Of a stretch of 64,000 nt of DNA, positions 57,249-64,000 are shown one piece after another. The notes beneath the pieces are model-generated. The model was given only the letters and a program-made list of their open reading frames with translations. It had not been told where the DNA came from and made no database searches. Made by a program: the position numbers and the translations under genes. Origin of the DNA: Albimonas sp036154955 (GTDB taxonomy: Bacteria > Pseudomonadota > Alphaproteobacteria > Rhodobacterales > Rhodobacteraceae); the NCBI GenBank assembly GCA_036154955.1, contig JAYZWL010000135.1, forward strand, positions 1-64,000, read 5' to 3'. Each line of letters starts with the position of its first letter. The first letter of the stretch is position 1.

Positions 57249-59435
57249 TCAATTTCGTCTGCGCGGAGCCTTCTTCCACGGTTCGGATGCATGAAAGTCG
57301 CTCAGCCAGGCCGAGCGTTCCGCATCCCCTTCGTCCGGCGCCGCATCCCGGCCCTGCCTCGCGGCCTCCTCGCGCAATCGGGACATATAGGCGAGTCGGT
57401 GGGCGATTTCACCCGCCGTCTCCGCGGAAATCTCCTCCACCGCCGCGCGCCCCTCGCCGGCGAGGGCGAGGAAATGGGCGTGGCGATCCAGCGCCTCGGC
57501 CAGCGCGGCGTCCGCGGCCTCGGCCGGCGCGCCGGGGCCCAGCGCCCGGGTCAGCCCGACGCCGCCGCAGATCAGGCCGGGGCGCGGGTCGCGGCCCAGC
57601 GCGGCGATCACCGCGGCCAGCATCGCCTCGGCCGGGTCCGCGGCCTCCAGCGCCTCGGGCAGCGCGTTCAGCAGGGCGGTGCGCAGGGCGGCGAGGTCGC
57701 GATGGGCGAGCGCGATCTCGTGCAGGGCCGCCTCGTGCCGCTCCGCCGCCTCGGGGTGGTGGAGCGCGCCCCACAGGATCGCGCATTCGCGGATCCGCGC
57801 CTCGCCCTGGGCCGCGCCGGCGCCCAGCGGGCTGGCGCGGGTCTCCGCCGCCGGCCCCTCGGCGAAGCCGTCGAGGAAACCCCGCCGCCCGCCCCCGCCC
57901 TGCCCGAAGGTCCGGCCGCGGCGTCCGCCGCCGGATTTCGACTGAAACCCGGGGCGCGGGGCGGCCGGCGGCTCCGGCGCCGAAACCGGAATCGGGGCCG
58001 AAGCCGGGGCGTAGGCGTCGTGCTCGTATCCGTAGCCGGGGTCGTAGGCGGCGTCGTAGCCCGCATCGCGGTCGTCCGGGCGGGGCGGCGGCGCGTCCCG
58101 GTCGAGATCGGCGGCGAAATCCACGTCCGGCGCCGCCCCCGGCGCCCGGCCGGGATGGAACAGCGCCGCGCGCCGTTCGGCGAAGGCGTCGCCGTAGTGG
58201 CGGCGCAGGCCCGCGTCGGGGATCCGGCGCAGCATCTCGCGCAGTTCGGCGTCGAGCCCCGCCCGACGCTCGGGACTGTCGAGCGACCGGCCCTCCGTCG
58301 CCGCCCGCCACAGCATCTCCACCAGCGGCAGGGCGGAGGCCAGCACCGCCTCCATCGCCGCCGGCCCCTCCTGCCGCAGCAGGTCGTCGGGATCGCGGCC
58401 GCCGGGCAGCAGGGCGAAGCGCAGCGACCTGCCCGGCCCGATCCGGGGCAGCGCCAGGTCCGCCAGCCGGCGCGCCGCGCGCAGCCCGGCCGCGTCGCCG
58501 TCCAGCGCCACGATGGGCTCGTCGGCCATGCGCCACATCAGGTCGAGCTGGGTTTCGGTGACCGCGGTGCCCAGCGGCGCCACCGACTCGGCGAAGCCGG
58601 CGCGGGCCAGCGCGATGACGTCCATATAGCCCTCGGCCACGATCAGCCGCCCGGTCCTGCCCGCGGCCTCCCGCGCCGGGCCGTGGTGGTAGAGGCTGCG
58701 GCTCTTGTCGAACAGTTCGGTCTGGGGCCCGTTGAGATACTTGGCCCGCGCCTCCGCGCTCATCGCCCGCCCGCCGAAGGAGATGCAGCGTCCCTGCGCG
58801 TCGCGGATCGGGAACATGATGCGGCCGCGGAACCGGTCGTAGGGCGCGCCGCCCTCGTCGGGACGGATCAGCATTCCGGCGCGGACGAGATCGTCCTCCG
58901 GCACGCCCTTCGCCGCCATCGCCTCGGCCAGCCCGCGGCGCGCGTCGGGCGCGAAGCCCAGCTCGAAGCGCTGCGCCGCCGCGCCGTCGAGCCCGCGGCC
59001 CTTCAGATAGTCCCGCGCCGCGGCCGCCTGGCCGCCGCGCAGCATCAGCCGGTAATGGGCGACGCAGGCCTCCATCACCTCGGCCAGCCCCTTGCGGGCC
59101 TCGGCCCGGGCGGCGGCGGCGGGGTCTCGGGCGGGCATCTGCATGCCGGCCTGGGCGGCCAGCGTCTCCACCGCCTCCATGAAGCCCATGCCCTCGGCCT
59201 CGCGCAGGAAGGTGATGGCGTCGCCCTTCGCCTGGCAGCCGAAGCAGTAGTAGTAGCCCTCCCGGTCCTTGACGTGGAAGGAGGCGGTCTTCTCCTGGTG
59301 GAACGGGCACGGCGCCCAGTAGTCGCCCTTGCCGGCGTTGGTCTTGCCCCGTTCCCACGTCACCTTGCGGCCGACCACGGAGGCCAGGCTCACGCGCGTG
59401 CGCAGCTCTTCGAGGAAACCGGGGGGAAGCGACAT
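57249..59435 (-). CDS. dnaG: DNA primase
   Basis: Makes replication primers, 728 aa. The zinc ribbon has CPFHQEKTASFHVKDREGYYYC and CFGCQAKGD (the CHC2 pattern, about 43-72). The TOPRIM catalytic domain (about 255-345) shows RLIVAEGYMDVIALARAGF with the Glu and EPIVALDGDAAGL with DxD. A DnaB-interaction C-terminal domain follows (about 590-725). The Pro/Arg-rich linker at about 440-540 is longer than in E. coli. The start at 59435 has a weak ribosome-binding site. rpoD follows. rpsU, first gene of the E. coli operon, is absent here, as usual in alphaproteobacteria. Confidence 0.95.
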   Translation of the reverse strand: MSLPPGFLEELRTRVSLASVVGRKVTWERGKTNAGKGDYWAPCPFHQEKTASFHVKDREGYYYCFGCQAKGDAITFLREAEGMGFMEAVETLAAQAGMQMPARDPAAAARAEARKGLAEVMEACVAHYRLMLRGGQAAAARDYLKGRGLDGAAAQRFELGFAPDARRGLAEAMAAKGVPEDDLVRAGMLIRPDEGGAPYDRFRGRIMFPIRDAQGRCISFGGRAMSAEARAKYLNGPQTELFDKSRSLYHHGPAREAAGRTGRLIVAEGYMDVIALARAGFAESVAPLGTAVTETQLDLMWRMADEPIVALDGDAAGLRAARRLADLALPRIGPGRSLRFALLPGGRDPDDLLRQEGPAAMEAVLASALPLVEMLWRAATEGRSLDSPERRAGLDAELREMLRRIPDAGLRRHYGDAFAERRAALFHPGRAPGAAPDVDFAADLDRDAPPPRPDDRDAGYDAAYDPGYGYEHDAYAPASAPIPVSAPEPPAAPRPGFQSKSGGGRRGRTFGQGGGGRRGFLDGFAEGPAAETRASPLGAGAAQGEARIRECAILWGALHHPEAAERHEAALHEIALAHRDLAALRTALLNALPEALEAADPAEAMLAAVIAALGRDPRPGLICGGVGLTRALGPGAPAEAADAALAEALDRHAHFLALAGEGRAAVEEISAETAGEIAHRLAYMSRLREEAARQGRDAAPDEGDAERSAWLSDFHASEPWKKAPRRRN

Positions 59436-59552
59436 GCCGCAGTATCCCGCGCGAGGGGTGAGTCTTCAAGCGTCCGCGATGCGGGCGTCCTCTCCCCGCC
59501 CCCTCTCCCCGCCCCCTCGCCGCGGCGTCCTTCGCCGCGTCCTCCGCCGCCG

Positions 59553-59846
59553 TCAGGTCCAGTCGGGGACCGCCCCGCCGGGCAGCGCCGCCCGGGCGCG
59601 CATCGGCGCGTCGTAGGGCAGGCCGGCGGCGTCGCAATAACCGATCAGCAGCGGCTCGTCCGCCAGCAGGAAATCCAGCACGAAGCCGAGGAATTCCGGC
59701 TCCGCCGCCCGCGCCCGCAGCTCGGCCGGATCCGCGCCCGCGGCGGCGAGGAACGCGCCCAGCACGTCGGGATCGCCGGCCAGGTGGCCCAGCGCCCCGA
59801 TTCCGATCCGTTCCGCCGCGTCCTGCGTCATGCCCGCGCCTGCCAT
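59553..59846 (-). CDS. DUF3572 family protein
   Basis: 97-aa cytoplasmic protein of the alphaproteobacteria-specific DUF3572 family: ERIGIGALGHLAGDPDVLGA, DPAELRARAAEPEFLGFVLD and LADEPLLIGYCDAAGLPYDA, the most conserved segment. Helical, with no motif suggesting enzymatic activity. The start at 59846 has AGGGGGACCGG. It is divergent from the pleD-like gene, a pairing seen in other Rhodobacterales, which hints at a role near cell-cycle or cyclic-di-GMP regulation but proves none. Confidence 0.8.
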   Translation of the reverse strand: MAGAGMTQDAAERIGIGALGHLAGDPDVLGAFLAAAGADPAELRARAAEPEFLGFVLDFLLADEPLLIGYCDAAGLPYDAPMRARAALPGGAVPDWT

Positions 59847-59912
59847 TCCGGTCCCCCTGAAATTCCGAAGACGTCGCCGCCCCCGCCCCGCGATCCGCCG
59901 TCCGTCCCGCAT

Positions 59913-59926
59913 GACGTCGCGACGTC
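59913..59926. promoter_or_regulatory. 14-bp palindrome in the divergent DUF3572/pleD spacer
   Basis: GACGTCGCGACGTC, perfect, 144-157 bp upstream of the pleD-like start. TAATAACTCGTTAACG nearby (59960-59975) contains CtrA-like half sites but not the full TTAA-N7-TTAA. Confidence 0.4.
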
Positions 59927-60069
59927 GTTGACGAAACCACGAGATCGCACGGCGCAGGGTAATAACTCGTTAACGCTTCTTGCCGAAACTCCTGATCAGC
60001 GGAGGACGGGCGCGAGCGGCCGGAACCGGCCGCGCAGGACCTTGAATGGGCGGAGCGGCGAACCTGGCC

Positions 60070-61671
60070 ATGAGCGGACGGATCCTCATCGCGGGCGGCG
60101 CGGCCACGCGGCTGCATGACCTGGCCGGGCGTCTGCGCTCCGCCTATCTCGACGTGACCGACGTCCCGGACGGGCGCGCGGCCCTGGCCCTGGCGCGGGA
60201 GCAGGAGCCGGACCTGGTGGTGGCCGATGCGCGCTGCGCCGGGCTGCCCGGCCTGCATCTGTGCCGCGCGCTCAAGGCCGATCCGGGCCTCGCCCATCTG
60301 CCGGTGGTGATTATCGCCGAACGCGAGGCGCGGGCCGAGCGGCTCGCAGGGCTGGAGGCGGGCGCCGACGACTTCCTCGCCCCGCCCTTCGACGACGCCG
60401 CCCTGCTGGCCCGGCTGCGCAACCTGATGCGGATGAAGGCCATGGTCGACGAATTGCGGCTGCGCGAGGAGACGGCCCGCGCCCTCGGTCTGCCCGCGTC
60501 GCCGGAGCCGGGGCCCGACGCCCCCGGCTTCCCGGTGCGCGGCCTGATGCTGGCGGTGCTGCCCGAGCCGGTGTCGGCCCGCCGTCGCGCGGCCCAGCTC
60601 TGCGCCGCTCTGGGCATCCAGTGCCGGCCGGCGACGGACGCGGCCCGGGCCCTGGCCCTGGCCGACGAAACGCCGCCCGACCTGGTTCTCGTCGAACCGG
60701 GGGAGGGCGAGGCCGCGATCGAGGCGGCGCTGCGCCTCGTCTCCGCCCTGCGCGCGCGGCCCGCCACCCGCGGGGCCGGGATGGTGCTGGTTCTGCCGCC
60801 CTCCGCAGGGTCGGCGGCGTCGCTGGCGCTGGATCTCGGGGCCGACGACTGCGTGACCGCGCCGCCGGACCTGGCGGAGCTCGCCGCCCGGCTGCGCACG
60901 CTCCTGCGCCGCAAGCGGTTCTCCGACCGGCTGCGCGACGCGGTGCGCGACGGGCTGATGCTGGCCGCGACCGACCCGCTGACCGGGCTGTTCAACCGCC
61001 GCTACGCCGAGACGCATCTGGCGCGGATGCTCGACCAGTGCGCGCGGGCGGGGGAGCCGCTGGCGGTGATGATGCTGGACCTCGACCGCTTCAAGCGGAT
61101 CAACGACCACCACGGCCATGCCGCCGGCGACGCCGTGCTGCGCGGCTTCGCCGAACGGCTGAAGGCCGAGGTGCGGGGCGCGGACCTGGTGGCGCGGCTG
61201 GGGGGCGAGGAATTCTGCGTCGCCATGCCCGGCGCCGACGAGGGCGAGGCCGGCCGCGCGGCGGAGCGGGTGCGCGCCGCGGTGGCGCGCCGGCCCTTCG
61301 CCGCGCCCGATGGCGTCTCGATCCCGGTCACCGTCTCGATCGGGGTGGCGGTGATGCCGCCGGCCACGCTCCCGCCCGCATCCCTCGCCCCGACCGCCGC
61401 GGCGCTGGCCGCCTCGATGCGTCCGGCGGAGGGGATGACGGGCCGATCGGCAGGCGGGTTCGCGGGCGGCCTGGCCGAACCCGCGGCGGCCTTCCAGCGC
61501 CCCCGTCCGCCCTGCGCATCCGACGCGGCGCCCGGCGCCGTCGCCATCCGCCGGCCTTCCGCGGGGTCGCCGATCCCCGACGGCGCCGCCCTGCTGGCCC
61601 GTGCCGACCACGCGCTCTACGCCAGCAAGGCGGACGGGCGGGACCGGGTGTCGCTGGTCCGTCTCGGCTGA
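60070..61671 (+). CDS. pleD: PleD-like diguanylate cyclase with degenerate receiver domains
   Basis: Response regulator of 533 aa in the REC-REC-GGDEF order of PleD; it should make cyclic di-GMP. REC1 (about 4-120) has lost the acidic pocket (ILIAGGAATRL where ILVVDD is usual) and the invariant Lys (FLAPPF for FLTKPI), though an Asp remains at the phosphorylation position (VVADARCAGLPG). REC2 (about 155-275) is also non-canonical. The GGDEF domain has the active GGEEF and an RxxD feedback-inhibition site five residues before it. A Pro/Ala-rich insertion of about 70 residues interrupts the domain near residue 430. Start 60070 is chosen; 60046 is an alternative. No divK neighbour. Confidence 0.85.
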   Translation: MSGRILIAGGAATRLHDLAGRLRSAYLDVTDVPDGRAALALAREQEPDLVVADARCAGLPGLHLCRALKADPGLAHLPVVIIAEREARAERLAGLEAGADDFLAPPFDDAALLARLRNLMRMKAMVDELRLREETARALGLPASPEPGPDAPGFPVRGLMLAVLPEPVSARRRAAQLCAALGIQCRPATDAARALALADETPPDLVLVEPGEGEAAIEAALRLVSALRARPATRGAGMVLVLPPSAGSAASLALDLGADDCVTAPPDLAELAARLRTLLRRKRFSDRLRDAVRDGLMLAATDPLTGLFNRRYAETHLARMLDQCARAGEPLAVMMLDLDRFKRINDHHGHAAGDAVLRGFAERLKAEVRGADLVARLGGEEFCVAMPGADEGEAGRAAERVRAAVARRPFAAPDGVSIPVTVSIGVAVMPPATLPPASLAPTAAALAASMRPAEGMTGRSAGGFAGGLAEPAAAFQRPRPPCASDAAPGAVAIRRPSAGSPIPDGAALLARADHALYASKADGRDRVSLVRLG

Positions 61672-61956
61672 CCGGCGCGCGCGCCCGCAGGCGCCGCGGC
61701 GAGGGCGCGGCGGCCGGCCGGCTCCCGGCGGAACGGGTCGCGAGGGGCGCGCGAGCAGCGGAACGGCCTTGTCCGGCAACACGCCGCCGCCGCGGGGACG
61801 AGGACGGGCGGCGCAAGCCAGGGGCGGGATGACCGGCGACGCGGCGGGCGACCGACGCCCGCGCGGGCCGGCAGGAAGCCGGAACGGCGGCGATTCCTCC
61901 GGGTCGGGTTCGGGCGGCGAGGACGGGCGCGAAGCGGCGGCGCCTGTCGCGCCGGG

Positions 61957-62538
61957 TCAGTCCTCGCGCGGCGGGCGGGGCGGTCCGCGGTCGTCGTCGC
62001 GGTCCCAGCGGCCCCGGCCGCGCGCCTCGCGCAGCGCCTCGGCGATCTCCTGGCGGCTGTGATCGGTCAACCGCCCGGCAAGGTCGACGAACACCGCGTC
62101 CGACAGGCCGCCGCTGGCGCGCTCCGCCTCCCGCGCCGCGTTCAGAGCGGCGGCCAGCGCCTCGGGCGAGAACGGCCGCGCGGCCAGCGCGTCGGCGATG
62201 CCGCCCCGGGTTTCGGCCAGCGCGTCGCCCAGCCGGCGCATCTGCTCGCGTCTGGCCTTGAGGGCGGTCCTGGCCGCGTCCCGCTCCTCCGGCGCCATTT
62301 CTCGGAAGGCGTGCCACAGGCTGACCCGGTCGAATCCGGCCGGCATCGGCGGCCGCGGCGGGCCGCCATGGCGCAGGAACGCGCCGGCCGCGGCGCCGAT
62401 CAGCAGCAGGTTCACGCAGACCGACGCCGCCAGCGCCCAGCGCACCCAGCGACGCCGGCGCGGAGGATGCGGGGGCGGGGGTGGAGACGGGGAGGCCGGC
62501 GGCGGGGCCGCATCGGCCGGATCGCGGGCGTCGGTCAT
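61957..62538 (-). CDS. Periplasmic metal-sensor-like protein (CnrX/Spy-type)
   Basis: 193-aa membrane-anchored protein: Pro-rich cytoplasmic start (residues 10-27), one transmembrane helix (about 30-52, WVRWALAASVCVNLLLIGAA), then a long helical periplasmic hairpin (about 70-160, REMAPEERDAARTALKARRE) of the Metal_resist/CpxP-like family. The His and Glu residues for metal sensing are sparse, so stress sensing is as likely as metal sensing. It overlaps the upstream gene by ATGA and is third in an operon with an ECF sigma factor, suggesting it modulates that sigma pathway. Confidence 0.78.
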   Translation of the reverse strand: MTDARDPADAAPPPASPSPPPPPHPPRRRRWVRWALAASVCVNLLLIGAAAGAFLRHGGPPRPPMPAGFDRVSLWHAFREMAPEERDAARTALKARREQMRRLGDALAETRGGIADALAARPFSPEALAAALNAAREAERASGGLSDAVFVDLAGRLTDHSRQEIAEALREARGRGRWDRDDDRGPPRPPRED

Positions 62539-63065
62539 CGGCTTTCCTCCAGCGCCGGCAGGTCGGGTTCGGGCAGAAGCTCCGACTGCAGGAAGGCGCT
62601 TTCGTAATTGTAATCCCCGGCGAGCAGGGCGACGCTGTCGGCCAGCGGCACGTTCCCCGAATAGCCAAGCGCCACGCCCATCGCCGCGGAGGCCGCGAAG
62701 GCCGCCGGCGCTCCGATGCGGGTCAGCAGGCCTGGCCGGGACCGGCGCGCGGCCGCGGAAGCCCCCGCGCGGCGCGGATCGGCGGGCCGCCCGCGGGCCT
62801 GCGCGCCGCGCGTCGCGGCCGGCGAAGCGCTCTCCGTCCGGGCCAGCGCCCGGGCCGCGTCGGCCTCCATCCGGGCGCGAAGCCCGTCCGGCAGGGAGAC
62901 CGGCGCCTCGGCCAGTTCGGTCAGCGCCGCGTCGAGCGCGGCCGCGGCCGCCTCCGCCCGGCCCGGATCCGCCCGGCCCGGATCCGCCCCCGGCGCGCCG
63001 GCCAGCGCGTCGGCGAGCGCCGCCAGCTCCGCCTCCGTCATCCGCGCTTTCGCCGTGCCGGTCAT
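62535..63065 (-). CDS. Putative anti-sigma factor, single-helix membrane protein
   Basis: 176-aa protein: a cytoplasmic helical region (about 1-95, including AELAALADALAGAPGADPGR), a basic linker, one transmembrane helix (about 115-135, IGAPAAFAASAAMGVALGYS) and a short outside tail with Tyr, Glu and Leu. No zinc-binding HxxxCxxC is present. Position right after an ECF sigma gene and the one-helix layout make an anti-sigma role the best guess. The start has GAGGAGGATGCG. It is coupled to the metal-sensor-like gene by ATGA. Confidence 0.6.
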   Translation of the reverse strand: MTGTAKARMTEAELAALADALAGAPGADPGRADPGRAEAAAAALDAALTELAEAPVSLPDGLRARMEADAARALARTESASPAATRGAQARGRPADPRRAGASAAARRSRPGLLTRIGAPAAFAASAAMGVALGYSGNVPLADSVALLAGDYNYESAFLQSELLPEPDLPALEESR

Positions 63066-63196
63066 CGCATCCTCCTCGCGCAGGGCGCCCGCCCCGCCAT
63101 CGTCTGCGCGCAGCGCGCGCGCCCTGCCATCGCCTGCGGGCGCGGCCCGCGCCGCGCCCGATCCTTCGGTTCGGGGGCCGACGCCCCCCGGCCCGG

Positions 63197-63862
63197 TCAT
63201 GTCCCCGGCTCCCGCCCGGCCCCGGCCGGATCGAGCCCGTGCTCCAGCCCCAGCGCCGCGCGCCGCGCCTCCAGCCGTTGCGCCAGCCCCCGCCGGGCGC
63301 GGGACAGCAGGCTTTCCACCGCCTCCACGCTCAATTCCATCCGGTCCGCGATCTCCGGGTTCGACAACTCGGAGAAATGGCGCAGGGTCAGCGCCGTCCG
63401 CTGCCGGTCGGGCAACGCCGCGATCTCGGCCCGCAAGGCCGCCGCGCGGTCGGCCTCGGCCAGCCGCGCCTCCGCCCCCGGCGCGCCGTCGGGCCGCTCG
63501 GGCGGGTCCTCCGCCGACCAGCGGCGGCGGCGGCGCAGCCGGTCGATGGCCAGGTTGGCCACCACCCGGTGCAGCCAGGTGCCGACCTGCGCCTCCCCCG
63601 GCCGCCAGGCGCCGGCCTGCCGCCAGAGCCGCAGCATCGCCTCCTGCGCCACGTCCTCCGCCTCCGCCGCGTCGTTGAGCATGGCGCGCGCCACCGCCGC
63701 CGCGCGGGGCGCGTGGCGGGAGATCAGGGCCGAGGCCGCCGCCTGGTCGCCGGCGGCGCATCGGGCCATCAGGTGGTCGTCGTCATCCATGCGGGTCGCG
63801 GCGGAGGCCTTTCGGGTCGGCGCATCGGTCTGCGGAACGTCTCGTGCGGCGTCCAGGGCCAT
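63197..63862 (-). CDS. ECF-type RNA polymerase sigma factor
   Basis: Alternative sigma factor of 221 aa. Region 2 (about 28-95) has DAAEAEDVAQEAMLRLWRQA and TWLHRVVANLAIDRLRRRRR. Region 4 (about 135-195) has LPDRQRTALTLRHFSELSNP and EIADRMELSVEAVESLLSRA. Region 3 is absent, as in the ECF class. An Ala/Asp-rich N-terminal extension precedes region 2. The start at 63862 is behind AAGGAG. The downstream genes encode a putative anti-sigma factor and a periplasmic sensor, the usual architecture of an envelope-stress sigma operon. It is related in order to chromosomal alphaproteobacterial sigma operons with CnrX-like sensors. Confidence 0.88.
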   Translation of the reverse strand: MALDAARDVPQTDAPTRKASAATRMDDDDHLMARCAAGDQAAASALISRHAPRAAAVARAMLNDAAEAEDVAQEAMLRLWRQAGAWRPGEAQVGTWLHRVVANLAIDRLRRRRRWSAEDPPERPDGAPGAEARLAEADRAAALRAEIAALPDRQRTALTLRHFSELSNPEIADRMELSVEAVESLLSRARRGLAQRLEARRAALGLEHGLDPAGAGREPGT

Positions 63863-63935
63863 GGCGGCTCCTTCTCTCCGCGGGTCGGCGCGGCGGAACG
63901 GCCCCGAAGAACCGCCCCGCCGCACCCCGCCACGT

Positions 63936-64000
63936 TCAGGGCTTGGCGTCCAGATCCCGCGGACCGTGCCGGAAGCCCGGGCCGCGCATCGCCTTCATCT
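63936..64000 (-). CDS. Partial gene, C-terminus only
   Basis: The right-edge minus-strand frame ends with MKAMRGPGFRHGPRDLDAKP and a TGA at 63938-63936. Only about 21 codons are visible, upstream of the sigma gene and in the same direction. The Met/Arg/Gly composition resembles tails of small Spy-like or EF-hand stress proteins, but this is too short to assign. Confidence 0.35.
   Translation of the reverse strand, partial: MKAMRGPGFRHGPRDLDAKP

Noticed and set aside
1..64000. Insertion sequences, integrons or recent mobile islands
   Set aside because: No transposase or integrase-like protein and no terminal inverted repeat pairs were seen; composition is even apart from short promoter patches.

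Overview
The window is very GC-rich chromosomal DNA from an alphaproteobacterium, most likely a member of the Rhodobacterales. The lineage rests on several signals that agree: seven proteins with VPLPA-CTERM-type sorting tails, a holin/N-acetylmuramidase pair of the gene-transfer-agent (GTA) lysis type, an AcuI-type acrylyl-CoA reductase, two LexA boxes of the alphaproteobacterial GAAC-N7-GAAC form, a CtrA-type TTAA-N7-TTAA box, a DUF3572 gene beside a PleD-like diguanylate cyclase, and dnaG directly followed by rpoD. I see no insertion sequence, prophage structural cluster, CRISPR array or rRNA operon. The window is mostly core genome, with a scattered layer of cell-surface and small-membrane-protein genes.

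Layout. 0.3-5.6 kb: an Fe(III) ABC permease, a VPLPA-tailed metalloprotease-like protein, the Fe(III)-binding protein and a hydroxyacid reductase. 5.8-11.5 kb: a ThDP enzyme, an ArsR-type regulator divergent from two small dimeric-barrel proteins, a VPLPA protein and acuI. 11.7-13.4 kb: the GTA-type holin and endolysin. 13.6-20.3 kb: tamB and tamA. 20.4-26.4 kb: rsmC, pyruvate carboxylase and a YpfJ-type zinc protease. 26.6-29.5 kb: lutABC for L-lactate oxidation. 29.8-35.9 kb: an SMR-like protein, rplY, a divergent PEP-mutase-family/LysR pair, pth, a VPLPA protein and ychF. 36-39.6 kb: imuA with a LexA box, a CtrA box in a possible RNA-coding spacer, tRNA-Leu(CAA), DedA/DsbB membrane proteins and an HNH protein. 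39.8-44.3 kb: an esterase, an AlkA-type glycosylase, gluQ, an AbrB-family membrane protein, hisI and an Fe-S scaffold-like protein. 44.5-54.9 kb: four VPLPA proteins interleaved with a 43-residue membrane protein behind a LexA box, recG, a phosphodiesterase, creA, a PAQR protein, SPFH/NfeD and a Cys-rich secreted peptide with a partner. 55.1-64 kb: rpoD, dnaG, DUF3572, a PleD-like protein and an ECF sigma/putative anti-sigma/metal-sensor operon.

How the genes fit together. TamA/TamB serve outer-membrane assembly, while the VPLPA proteins are presumed substrates of an exosortase encoded elsewhere. Iron uptake and lactate oxidation are metabolic units. RecG, ImuA and the AlkA-like glycosylase belong to DNA repair. 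ImuA and a 43-residue membrane protein share the same LexA-box type, which makes the small protein a candidate SOS effector. It is a compact transcription unit with its own box, a -35 hexamer abutting the box, a ribosome-binding site and a terminator.

The other strong new signal is a family of GC-rich hairpin elements in at least six intergenic spacers, mostly against gene 3' ends. One copy shows a compensatory base change in its stem. Start codons were chosen from ribosome-binding sites and signal peptides. All homology statements are recognition by eye, not database searches.
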